A stretch of 23,919 bases of DNA from Verrucomicrobia bacterium UBA6775 (GTDB taxonomy: Bacteria > Verrucomicrobiota > Verrucomicrobiia > Limisphaerales > UBA1096). The stretch covers positions 1-23,919 of the forward strand of contig DKGH01000025.1 in assembly GCA_002453165.1 (NCBI GenBank). The letters run 5' to 3'. Below the pieces are notes generated by a model. That model was not told the origin of the DNA and did no database searches. It saw only the letters and a program-made list of their open reading frames with translations. The position numbers were made by a program, and so were the translations under genes. Shown piece after piece: positions 8,111-15,503 of this stretch (the stretch's first letter is position 1; every line of letters starts with the position of its first letter).

Positions 8111-8177
8111 GTCATCAGTCGCGGCGGAGCTTACCTGATCGCGTTCCGGGTGGAAACAAAACTCGACTGGAAACGGA

Positions 8178-9200
8178 ATGCACCCTTCAATAGCCCTTGA
8201 GGTGGGCAACGACTCTCAAAAAGATCCAAACGACACATCGGCGCTGCACGATACTTCGCTGCACTTGGCCGATACGGATGGCGATTTTCCCGTCCACTGG
8301 AAAAGCGGGTCGCTCAAGTACTCGGACTTCAAGTTGATGACCGAGGGCGGGACAGCCAAGCTGTTTCTCTGTCGGGATATCAACCTCCATCGGGAAGTCG
8401 TCTACAAGACGCTGCATCCGGAGATGCGCGAGTCGGAAATCGAGACGCAGCGATTTCTCCGCGAAGCCCGCGTAACGGCCAAGCTGGCGCACCCGGGCAC
8501 CGTTCCGGTTTACGAAATGGGCCGCGACCGCAACGGCGACATGTACTTCACGATGAAGCGCGTGCGCGGACGCAACCTGCGGGACATCATTCAGGGCCTT
8601 CGCGATGGCAGCGAGAAAATCACCCAGTTGTTCTCACTTGATGTGCTGATCGATTCGCTCATCCAAATTTGCCAAACGGTTGCATACGCGCACAACCACG
8701 GCGTCATCCATCGCGACCTGAAGCCGGCGAATATTTTGATCGGTGGTTTCGGTGAGGTGCTTGTTCTGGACTGGGGCTTGGCCAAGGTCTGGGGTGAATC
8801 GGATCTTGAGCATGAGCCGTTGCCCAAGGATGCCGATCCGGTCCTGACTCCGGCCGGCCGACGTTACGGGACGCCGCTTTACATGGCGCCTGAGCTTGCC
8901 CGAGGTGATGCCCATATCGACGGCAGGGTGGATGTGTTCAGCCTCGGGAACATCCTCTTCGAAATCCTGACGCTCAAGCAGTTGCTCCACGGCAAGACCG
9001 CGCAGGACGTGGCTGACAACCTGCTTGGCCAAGCGCTGCTCAAGCCAAGCGAGGCAACTCCGGATCGGTCCATTCCCGCGACGCTCGAGGCCATCTGCTG
9101 TCGGGCATTGGAAAAGGATCCGCGCGAACGTTACCCCTCCGTCCAGTCATTGCTCGACGCGCTTAAGGCTTATCGTCTCGCCGGGGCTTCACTCGGCTAG
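8178..9200 (+). CDS. Soluble Hanks-type Ser/Thr protein kinase
   Basis: This 340-residue protein is a cytosolic eukaryotic-like Ser/Thr kinase. The glycine-loop equivalent, TEGGTAKLF, is at 55-63. The other catalytic elements are Lys77 in VVYKTL, the helix-C Glu96, HRDLKPAN at 178-185, DWG at 198-200 in place of DFG, and APE at 237-239. All catalytic residues are therefore present. DWGLAK is common in kinases of Planctomycetes and Verrucomicrobia. The protein ends soon after the kinase fold, with no transmembrane segment or sensor domain, so signal input must come from another protein. The first 48 residues are polar and probably disordered. The ATG at 8178 is preceded by GGAAACGGA, a weak ribosome-binding site. 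Its stop codon shares the tetranucleotide CTAG with the stop of the convergent flippase gene. Confidence 0.93.
   Translation: MHPSIALEVGNDSQKDPNDTSALHDTSLHLADTDGDFPVHWKSGSLKYSDFKLMTEGGTAKLFLCRDINLHREVVYKTLHPEMRESEIETQRFLREARVTAKLAHPGTVPVYEMGRDRNGDMYFTMKRVRGRNLRDIIQGLRDGSEKITQLFSLDVLIDSLIQICQTVAYAHNHGVIHRDLKPANILIGGFGEVLVLDWGLAKVWGESDLEHEPLPKDADPVLTPAGRRYGTPLYMAPELARGDAHIDGRVDVFSLGNILFEILTLKQLLHGKTAQDVADNLLGQALLKPSEATPDRSIPATLEAICCRALEKDPRERYPSVQSLLDALKAYRLAGASLG
9022..9035. repeat. Palindrome copy, one mismatch (TGCTTGGCCAAGCG)
   Basis: Thirteen of 14 positions match; the first C is T, a CpG-type transition. It lies in the kinase gene and is read as Leu-Gly-Gln-Ala. Confidence 0.8.
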
Positions 9201-10468
9201 ATGGCCAGGCGCTTGTCCAAGCGATTGGCAACCCCAAGGTAAATCAGGTTAAAGCCACTCAGCGTCAGGACGATGGTTTGTTGGTTCGGTGGTTCTGGTT
9301 TAATTGCGAGCCAGAGCAGGGCAACCGCATAAACCACAGCCACCGCAACGAGCATGGGGACGCCCCGGTATTGCTCCCTGGCCAACAGTGCGACCACATA
9401 AACATTCGCTAGGGCCAGAGGTAACATGCCCCAAACAAAAAAGGGCAGTAGCGCGCCAATCTCAGAGATCACTTTTTGTTTGCCGGCCAGCGATTCTATT
9501 TTTTCTGAAAGATCCGGAAGCAACCACGCGGCGAGTGAGCATCCAACGCAGCACAAGAGGCCAAGCAGGATCGTTCCCTTGATAGCCTGCCCAAGGACGG
9601 TCGTCTTGGAATCGTCGAGAGCATTCACCATCTTTGGGAACATCACCGCTGCCAACGGAGCGGTGAAAATCACCAGACCTCGCCCAAACATACCAGCCGC
9701 ACCGTAAGGCCCGGAGTCGGCCGCACTCAGGATGTTGCGGGCCGCAATCATGTCGGCGCTCAACATGACTTGGCTCGCCCCGAGACCGAGCGTGAGCGGC
9801 ACAATGCGCCGAAGCCATTCGTTGGCATGAAACTGACCGCTCAATGCAAGGCTCTTCGCCCAAACTTGGCGACCGTGCCAGCCTGCAAGAAGACAGGAAA
9901 CGGTCAGCCCGATTAAAACTCCAGCGACTGCACCCACTGCCTGCCAGGAAAAGACGGCAACAAGAAGGCCGACCGCCAAAAATCGGCCGGCGCCATTCGC
10001 AACGGCGGCCCAGCCGAGCCACCCGAACATTTGGCGTCCTTGCAAAATGCCCAGCAGCATAGGGAGGCAGAGCTGAGGGAGTCCGATGAGAATTGTCAGG
10101 TAAATGGGTAGCGGATCACCGGCCTTGAGCGCTTTGAGAATCGGTGACTCAAGAAGTAGTGCGACACCTCCAGCCGTCAGCCATCCGATGAAACATATCA
10201 GGAAAATCTTCCGGATTGAGGCGGCCAAGTTGGACTGTTCATCATCCGAGGATGCCGCTGCGGTTCGTTGGGCGAACACGGTTTGCAATCCAAGCGCCGG
10301 AATCATCATAAGATTCAAAACCTGAAGCAGGGTTACGAACAGGCCGTACTCACCGCTATTCATCCATCCGCCAAAAAAGTGGACGGCAAACATCAGGACG
10401 CCGCCGAGAAACGTGGCGGTCAGCATCCAGCTTCCCTGTCGGAAAAATGTCTCCCGGGATTCGCTCAT
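9197..10468 (-). CDS. Polysaccharide/lipid-linked sugar flippase (Wzx/MATE-like membrane protein)
   Basis: This 423-residue integral membrane protein has about a dozen hydrophobic segments and the look of the MOP superfamily (Wzx, MurJ and polysaccharide transporters). Examples are TFLGGVLMFAVHFFGG near the N terminus, followed by GEYGLF, a family hallmark. It would move a lipid-linked glycan across the inner membrane. The ATG at 10468 overlaps the stop of the glycosyltransferase gene as ATGA, so translation is coupled. An in-frame extension up to 10507 has no support. It is the last gene of the long minus-strand operon. Its stop codon at 9197-9199 overlaps the kinase stop. The last residues (NRLDKRLAI) contain the repeat copy at 9210-9223. 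The exact substrate is unknown. Confidence 0.85.
   Translation of the reverse strand: MSESRETFFRQGSWMLTATFLGGVLMFAVHFFGGWMNSGEYGLFVTLLQVLNLMMIPALGLQTVFAQRTAAASSDDEQSNLAASIRKIFLICFIGWLTAGGVALLLESPILKALKAGDPLPIYLTILIGLPQLCLPMLLGILQGRQMFGWLGWAAVANGAGRFLAVGLLVAVFSWQAVGAVAGVLIGLTVSCLLAGWHGRQVWAKSLALSGQFHANEWLRRIVPLTLGLGASQVMLSADMIAARNILSAADSGPYGAAGMFGRGLVIFTAPLAAVMFPKMVNALDDSKTTVLGQAIKGTILLGLLCCVGCSLAAWLLPDLSEKIESLAGKQKVISEIGALLPFFVWGMLPLALANVYVVALLAREQYRGVPMLVAVAVVYAVALLWLAIKPEPPNQQTIVLTLSGFNLIYLGVANRLDKRLAI
9210..9223. repeat. Palindrome copy, one mismatch (CGCTTGTCCAAGCG)
   Basis: Thirteen of 14 positions match. It sits 13 bp inside the 3' end of the flippase gene (read as Arg-Leu-Asp-Lys-Arg). 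It runs directly into a second partial copy, GCGATTGGCAA, at 9221-9231. Confidence 0.75.
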
Positions 10469-11640
10469 GAAGCTACGGCCTCCAGCCGGTCCGCGGCTTT
10501 GCGGCAAATCACTTTCCAGTCAAGCTCTGCGGCGACGCGCTTGGCCAAGCGTTGTCTATCACTCTCAGGCGGGGGGGCGTCCAGCAGACGCAAAACATCC
10601 CCGGCAAAATGGGTGGCGTCGAATTTTGAAAAGCAAATCGATGCTTCGTTTTTGAAAAAAGCCATGACACCGGACAGCGGGGTGCTGACTACGGGGAGGC
10701 CAACTGCCGCGTATTCCACCATCTTTGCGACGAATGCGCTGTGCGTCCCGACGGACGATTCGTACGGGATGATGCCGACATGCGCTTGGCCAAGTCCGTC
10801 GGCGATCAGCTTGTAATCGACGAAACCCGTGCATTGAATATTTGCTGAACGGACAGACCGGCGTACGCGCTTGGTCAAGTTTTCCAAGGCTGCGGTTTCT
10901 TTTCCGATGAAAAGAAAATGAGCTTCCGGTTTGGCCCGGGCGATTTGGGTGATGGCCTCGATCGCGAACGGCCCGAGATGATGCGTGTCGAACGATCCAT
11001 GCATCACGACGGTTGGGGTTAGGGCAGAGGAGGTGGATGAGAAGGGGAAGAGTGTCGCATCGTAGCCGTAGTGAATGGTCTGTGTGCGGGAATCAGGGTA
11101 ACCATTGTCGATGAACCGCTTGGCTAATTCAGTCGATACTGTGAGAACAGCGTCGGCATCGTAACGGATCGGCAGGTTTAACTCGAAACGCATCAATCGA
11201 TTTAGGATGACGCGGGGCATGACCCAGCGGGGCCACGACTCCATGAACCCGGTCAGGTAATCCAGGAAATTCATGACCACCGGAAGGTTGAGATCGGATT
11301 TGAGTTTTCCGGCGGCAACAGCAGAGATGGCGTGCTGCGAAAAGATGGCGTCGAACTCAATTTCCGTCGCAGCCTTTAGCACCATTTTTCTCAGTGCTCG
11401 AGGGTATGCGAGGTATTTCAGCGAACGAAGGTTAGTGTAGCGCCCCATCTGCCAACCGGTGAAGGGGTGGATGCGGATGGAAAACTGTTCAGCGATCCCG
11501 GGGTGGTCGGGTAACGCGGGGCAGAATAGGTGAACCTCGTGTCCGCGGCGCACCATTTCCTCGACGAGATACACCGCCTCCGCTGAACCACCGCCGGATG
11601 GCGGGTAAAATGGTTCGTGCGTCAGCAGGGCCAATCTCAT
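10465..11640 (-). CDS. Glycosyltransferase, GT4-type (GT-B fold)
   Basis: This 391-residue enzyme would transfer a sugar from an activated donor, probably at the inner face of the cytoplasmic membrane. The N terminus MRLALLTHEPFYPPSGGGSAEAV has the typical acceptor-domain glycine loop. ADAVLTVSTELAKRFI is the usual interdomain region, and the C-terminal half includes FIGKE and the donor-site stretch KMVEYAAVGLPVVSTPLSG, with the conserved Glu. It starts 20 bp after the peptidase stop and overlaps the flippase start by ATGA. With the flippase it forms a small glycan-assembly pair at the end of the pseudopilin operon. The linkage and acceptor are unknown. Two repeat copies fall in the gene, read as RLAKR near the C terminus and as LGQA. 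Confidence 0.88.
   Translation of the reverse strand: MRLALLTHEPFYPPSGGGSAEAVYLVEEMVRRGHEVHLFCPALPDHPGIAEQFSIRIHPFTGWQMGRYTNLRSLKYLAYPRALRKMVLKAATEIEFDAIFSQHAISAVAAGKLKSDLNLPVVMNFLDYLTGFMESWPRWVMPRVILNRLMRFELNLPIRYDADAVLTVSTELAKRFIDNGYPDSRTQTIHYGYDATLFPFSSTSSALTPTVVMHGSFDTHHLGPFAIEAITQIARAKPEAHFLFIGKETAALENLTKRVRRSVRSANIQCTGFVDYKLIADGLGQAHVGIIPYESSVGTHSAFVAKMVEYAAVGLPVVSTPLSGVMAFFKNEASICFSKFDATHFAGDVLRLLDAPPPESDRQRLAKRVAAELDWKVICRKAADRLEAVAS
10538..10551. repeat. Exact CGCTTGGCCAAGCG palindrome
   Basis: An exact copy 73 bp inside the 3' end of the glycosyltransferase gene, read as Arg-Leu-Ala-Lys-Arg. Confidence 0.9.
10783..10796. repeat. Palindrome copy, two mismatches
   Basis: CGCTTGGCCAAGTC matches 12 of 14 positions. 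It lies in the glycosyltransferase gene and is read as Leu-Gly-Gln-Ala. Confidence 0.6.
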
Positions 11641-11660
11641 GCGGAAAGTGTGCCGCTAAA

Positions 11661-12788
11661 CTACGGCAGCGACAAAAAGAATCGGGTCAGCACATCCATG
11701 CCGCGCTCGAGTTGCCGGATGGAAATCCACTCATCAGCGGTGTGGGCCTGCGCGATGTCGCCTGGGCCCCAGACAATGGCAGGGACTCCCGTGGTAGCGA
11801 TGTTCGCAGCGTCGCAATAATAGTCTACACCCAACGGTTTCGTCTGTCTCACGGTACGCATGAGCAGTTGTACCATGGGTAGCGTTAGATCGGTCTCCAT
11901 CGCCGGACAGGTGTATCCCTTGACGTTCGTCAGCCGTGCTTTCAAGCCTCGCTTTTTTAATACCTCACCGATTTCGCGGCGGATCGTTGCAAACGATTCT
12001 CCGGGTAGTGTGCGTCGGTCCAGGTCAGCTTCGCAGACGTCCGGCACGATGTTCGGCTGCGAGCCTCCCTGGACAATCCCGGTGTTGATCGTCGGAGGGC
12101 CGAGTACGGGGTGCCTTCTTTTCCCGAGATTCTGCGCGTATTCCGTCTCGATGGCGTTGATGCACTTTGCCATCGTGTGAATGGCATTTCGCCCAAGCTC
12201 CGGCCTTGCACCGTGAGCCGCCTTGCCTCTGGTTGAGAGGCGCAGCCAAAGGTCGCCCTTGTGCGCGGTGACCACCCTGCAACGGGTTGGTTCGCCTACG
12301 AGGGCGAGGTTGGCTTTCAGTTTTAGTTTGGAAAATGCGCGGGAACCGGTTTGATTACACTCTTCGTCGACGAACCCGATGAAAACGATCTCCGTGTTGG
12401 CTGGTCGGTGTCGCTTGGCCAAGTGCTCCATTGCATGGAACATTACGGCGACGCTGCCCTTGGTATCGCAGGCTCCGCGGCCATGAAGGCGTTCACCCTT
12501 TTTTGTTGGGCGGAAAATCTTGTCGAGGTCTCCGCCCACGGTGTCCATGTGTGGGGCGAGAATGATCCTGTGTGTTGCCTGGCCAAGTGGCTTCAAGCGG
12601 ACGATCAAGTTGTCACGGCCACTATTCGTTGCCTGAGTTTCGATCTCGAGACCGGCCTTTCTCGCCCGGTTTTTGAGGTAGTCAGCGACACGTTCCTCAC
12701 CAGCGTGAGGATCGCCGGGTGGGAGGAATGCATTGTTCACACTAGGCAACGCGATGAGGTCGCGCAGCAACTTGACGACCTGGCTCAT
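11661..12788 (-). CDS. M20 family metallopeptidase/deacylase (ArgE/DapE-like)
   Basis: This 375-residue cytosolic dinuclear zinc hydrolase belongs to the M20 (ArgE/DapE/ACY1/CPG2) family. The motifs are complete: His80 and Asp82 in PHMDTV, bridging Asp108 in GACDTKG, Glu142-Glu143 in VDEEC, a metal-ligand Glu166 in VGEPT, and His349 in AQAHTADEW. The dimerisation (lid) domain lies at about 175-285. Family members remove acyl groups from amino acids or cleave dipeptides; acetylornithine deacetylase is the closest familiar type by motif style, but I cannot fix the substrate. The ATG overlaps the gspM stop as ATGA, so it belongs to the secretion operon, an odd companion for pseudopilins. No signal peptide is visible. 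A repeat copy reads HLAKR in the middle of the protein. Confidence 0.9.
   Translation of the reverse strand: MSQVVKLLRDLIALPSVNNAFLPPGDPHAGEERVADYLKNRARKAGLEIETQATNSGRDNLIVRLKPLGQATHRIILAPHMDTVGGDLDKIFRPTKKGERLHGRGACDTKGSVAVMFHAMEHLAKRHRPANTEIVFIGFVDEECNQTGSRAFSKLKLKANLALVGEPTRCRVVTAHKGDLWLRLSTRGKAAHGARPELGRNAIHTMAKCINAIETEYAQNLGKRRHPVLGPPTINTGIVQGGSQPNIVPDVCEADLDRRTLPGESFATIRREIGEVLKKRGLKARLTNVKGYTCPAMETDLTLPMVQLLMRTVRQTKPLGVDYYCDAANIATTGVPAIVWGPGDIAQAHTADEWISIRQLERGMDVLTRFFLSLP
12412..12425. repeat. Palindrome copy, one mismatch (CGCTTGGCCAAGTG)
   Basis: Thirteen of 14 positions match, with C to T in the terminal CpG. It lies in the M20 peptidase gene and is read as His-Leu-Ala-Lys-Arg. 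A weaker copy (11 of 14) is at 12576-12589 in the same gene. Confidence 0.8.
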
Positions 12789-13810
12789 AGTTCACGCTTG
12801 GCCAAGCGCTCGGGCAGCTTCTCCGGCGCGAGCTTGTGTTTTTCCGCAAGGGTGCTGCCCCGTTCGATTGCCCAAAAGTCGTCCTCAATGGAGATGATAA
12901 CGCGGCTCTGTGAAAGCAGGGCTGGTTTTTCAGGGAAGGGCATTTGGCGGTAATCGATCATCACAATTGTTCCACCCGCAAGGTCGTCGCCCAGTTTGTA
13001 GCTTTTGGTTTTATTTTTGTTCGTGTCGAAAATCATGACCTCCTGTTCTCCCTGCCATTCGGAGAGGGAGACGACCTTGTAGGTCTCAGGGCCGGGCGGG
13101 GGCGGAGAGGAAGGCGGTTTTGATTTCGGTTTCGCCGGAGGTGGCGGAGGAGGTGGGGGCTGTTTTTGATACGGCAAAAACAGGGCGCGCTTGGTGATCC
13201 CGGCGTAAAGACTTCGATCCTCGCTGTCGAGCGCCGGGAAAATCGGGGGGGCATTCGTGCCGGTGAATTTTCCGTACTGGGTTCCGATAACCAGTGACAG
13301 AAATTGGAAATTCACCCGAACGTCGTTGCTTCCGCTGACAGGAGAAAGGGAGATGTTTTCCACACGATGGATGTGAGGATCGTTTTGCAGCAAATAGATC
13401 AAGTCGGTGACTTTTTTCAATGAACCCTGACCGTTTACGGTGTAGCCGAACGGTTTCGGCCCGTTTTTGACAATGGCACGTGGTTCGAACGGGCGACGTG
13501 AAAAGGCGATCTCGGATAGGCCGCTCTGGCGGATGAGTCCGGTGATGTGTTCGCCCATGGATGCGGAAGCCTCCGCTTGAGTGCCGGCGAAGCCCTGAGT
13601 GTTCAACTTGGCCAGGCGCTTGCGGTACAGGTCCGCTGTCTTTTGGGTTTTCTGCAGTGAGTTGATCTTATTTTTTCGATCGGTTGACTTGCGTTCCCAT
13701 TCCTTTACCGGATTGACCATCCAGGGGGCGATTGCCTTGGTAACGAATATTGCGGATGCCATGAGGCCGATGATGGCCAGCAATACGTTCTTCAGGTTTG
13801 GCTTAGCCAT
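12785..13810 (-). CDS. gspM: GspM/PilO-like secretion protein with GspC/PilP-like C-terminal extension
   Basis: This 341-residue inner-membrane protein of the secretion platform has one N-terminal transmembrane helix (residues 8-28) and a coiled-coil-prone stretch at about 35-70. A PilO/GspM-like ferredoxin-type domain covers about 80-190 (GSLKKVTDLIYLLQNDPHIHRVENISL). A proline tract with eight or more consecutive Pro spans 218-240. The C-terminal 100 residues contain a pattern like the homology region of GspC or PilP (YKLGDDLAGGTIVMIDY). Typical GspM proteins end near 160-200 residues, so the extension is unusual. The start overlaps the gspL stop by 8 bp and the stop overlaps the peptidase start. 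The name follows from gene order and the PilO-like region; sequence identity to classical GspM is not obvious. The last residues, RLAKREL, come from an exact repeat copy. Confidence 0.72.
   Translation of the reverse strand: MAKPNLKNVLLAIIGLMASAIFVTKAIAPWMVNPVKEWERKSTDRKNKINSLQKTQKTADLYRKRLAKLNTQGFAGTQAEASASMGEHITGLIRQSGLSEIAFSRRPFEPRAIVKNGPKPFGYTVNGQGSLKKVTDLIYLLQNDPHIHRVENISLSPVSGSNDVRVNFQFLSLVIGTQYGKFTGTNAPPIFPALDSEDRSLYAGITKRALFLPYQKQPPPPPPPPAKPKSKPPSSPPPPGPETYKVVSLSEWQGEQEVMIFDTNKNKTKSYKLGDDLAGGTIVMIDYRQMPFPEKPALLSQSRVIISIEDDFWAIERGSTLAEKHKLAPEKLPERLAKREL
12795..12808. repeat. Exact CGCTTGGCCAAGCG palindrome
   Basis: An exact copy 10 bp before the gspM stop codon, read as Arg-Leu-Ala-Lys-Arg. 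Confidence 0.92.
13605..13618. repeat. Degenerate palindrome copy
   Basis: AACTTGGCCAGGCG matches 11 of 14 positions inside gspM (read as RLAKL). It is followed at 13616 by another half-copy, GCGCTTGCGG. This one is weakly supported. Confidence 0.35.
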
Positions 13811-15503
13811 TGTGAGCCTCCTGTTGTTTGCCGGCAGTTGTCAGGCCATTGGCATGAATGTCATCCTCGATCCGCGCGGGGGGTGAGTTGGTCTTGAGGT
13901 TAGATTTAAAATCGTGATCGAAGTTGTCCGGAATCAGCAGATCAAAAGCGGCTCGAAATGAGTACCCGTGGCGGTCGTTGCCGGGTGTGTGCGGGACGGA
14001 TTTGAAAACGTACCCCAAATCGCGCAGAGTCTTCTCAACCTCATGCAGGGTATCGCTGTCCTTGGCCTGAAGTTGAAATGACAGAATTCCGCTGCGGCCG
14101 GCCCTGCGCGTGCCAAGCGATGTGAGGTAAACTTTGTCGCACTGTGGCAACACGGAACTGATGAATGCAAAGTGGCCAAGCCAATCTTTCGAGTCGTTCT
14201 GCCAATCCAAAACCGCGCGGCCAGTCCGGTTAACGATCTTGTTTGCCCGATCGCCCTTGTTGAGTTTCGACCAGGTTTGGTTCAGTTTTTCGTAGTTGGA
14301 TTTCGCTTCCGATTCGTAGCGGTTTCTGAATGAAAACAACATGACTACCGCTGCGAGCAGGAGGCATACCCCTAGCAGCCATTTGGTGCGTCCCTCATTT
14401 CGCCGTACGACTGGTCTCTTGGGAGATAGGAAGTTGACCGTCAGACCGCGTTCATCGACGAAACCAAGTGCCAGACCAAGCGAGGTCAGGGCGCGGGCAG
14501 CGTCCTCTGCCTTATCGTCTGGTAAACGGATCGCCGTCGGCAGGGGCATGCGGTTGCATGCGGCCTCTGAACCGGACTGAATTTGTTGGCGCAGTTCATC
14601 CTCAAGCCCAGTTCCACCGGCGATGAAAAGTTGATCCAGTTTTTGATAGGCGCCAGAGCCTTCGTAGCTGTGTAGGCAACGGAATATTTCCTTTGACGTG
14701 TGGTTCAGTCGCTCGTTGCGTTCCAGTTCAAGGCTGTCCTCGGTAAGCTTGAGATCCACTGACAGTTCGCGGCTGAATACCAGTCTTCCGTCGATGAGGA
14801 TATCCACATCCACTTCGTGACGGCGTACCGAGATGAGTGCGACAGCGCCGCTTTCCAACTCGGGAGCACATGCCTTGAGCGCGCGGTACGATGCCATTGG
14901 CCGAAGCCCGAGACCGGCCAACGCAAACCCGGCAGACTCGGCGATCGTTTTGTAATAGTTAAGCGTCTCGTTCTTAATGGCGGAAACGACCACATTCGCC
15001 TTGGCTTCGGTGGGTGCGGAGGTGGATGCCCCGTCCTTCTTTGCTGCCTTGATTTCCTTCCGGGTCGGCGCCTTGGTTACAGTGAAGTCGATCGAGGCTT
15101 GGGACTCGGGGAAGGGGAGTTCGCGGCCGACGCGCATCCTGACCATCGAGGCTATCTCGCCGATGTCCTTTAGAGGGGGAAGTTGGAATTCCTTGAGGAC
15201 CGCCTCGCCCCGGCGCACGGCCATGACAACTGTTCCCGGAGTGAGCCGTATCGCCTTGAGTTGCTCCCCGATCCACTCTCCGACTTTCCTTGGGTTTTGC
15301 AGGTCGAAATCCTCGCTTGGCACCGGGAGCAGTTCAACGCGGCGCACCTGTGCCGAGCCCCGTGATGAGGTCACATGAACGACCCGAAGCAAGCGCTTGT
15401 CGATGTCCAGAGCTGTGACTTCACCCCGCCGCTTCAAGTGGGTGCCCAGCTTAGCCATGCCGCTTGGCCAAGCGCGCGTCGTGTTTGTGGTGGATTCAGT
15501 CAT
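13803..15503 (-). CDS. gspL: GspL/PilM-PilN-like assembly platform protein
   Basis: This 566-residue protein combines a cytoplasmic actin-like PilM/GspL domain with a membrane helix and a periplasmic PilN-like domain. Residues 27-360 form the actin-like part: VTALDID at 29-35 is the first phosphate-loop strand, and FIAGGTGL at 293-300 is the adenosine-site motif. The single transmembrane segment is at about 375-391 (WLLGVCLLLAAVVMLF). Residues 395-540 include a helix and the ferredoxin-like fold expected for PilN or GspL. In type II systems GspL contacts the GspE ATPase and GspM, so this protein should anchor the pseudopilus motor. An Ala/Lys-rich insert, perhaps flexible, is at 146-168. The start overlaps the gspK stop by 8 bp. 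Residues 11-14 (AWPS) derive from an exact repeat copy close to the start codon. Confidence 0.82.
   Translation of the reverse strand: MTESTTNTTRAWPSGMAKLGTHLKRRGEVTALDIDKRLLRVVHVTSSRGSAQVRRVELLPVPSEDFDLQNPRKVGEWIGEQLKAIRLTPGTVVMAVRRGEAVLKEFQLPPLKDIGEIASMVRMRVGRELPFPESQASIDFTVTKAPTRKEIKAAKKDGASTSAPTEAKANVVVSAIKNETLNYYKTIAESAGFALAGLGLRPMASYRALKACAPELESGAVALISVRRHEVDVDILIDGRLVFSRELSVDLKLTEDSLELERNERLNHTSKEIFRCLHSYEGSGAYQKLDQLFIAGGTGLEDELRQQIQSGSEAACNRMPLPTAIRLPDDKAEDAARALTSLGLALGFVDERGLTVNFLSPKRPVVRRNEGRTKWLLGVCLLLAAVVMLFSFRNRYESEAKSNYEKLNQTWSKLNKGDRANKIVNRTGRAVLDWQNDSKDWLGHFAFISSVLPQCDKVYLTSLGTRRAGRSGILSFQLQAKDSDTLHEVEKTLRDLGYVFKSVPHTPGNDRHGYSFRAAFDLLIPDNFDHDFKSNLKTNSPPARIEDDIHANGLTTAGKQQEAHNG
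15461..15474. repeat. Exact CGCTTGGCCAAGCG palindrome
   Basis: An exact copy 29 bp inside the 5' end of gspL, read as Ala-Trp-Pro-Ser. Confidence 0.92.

Noticed and set aside
8775..8788. TTGGCCAAG in the kinase gene as a palindrome copy
   Set aside because: It encodes the GLAK part of the conserved DWGLAK motif, so protein constraint and codon use may explain it; the flanks do not match the consensus.
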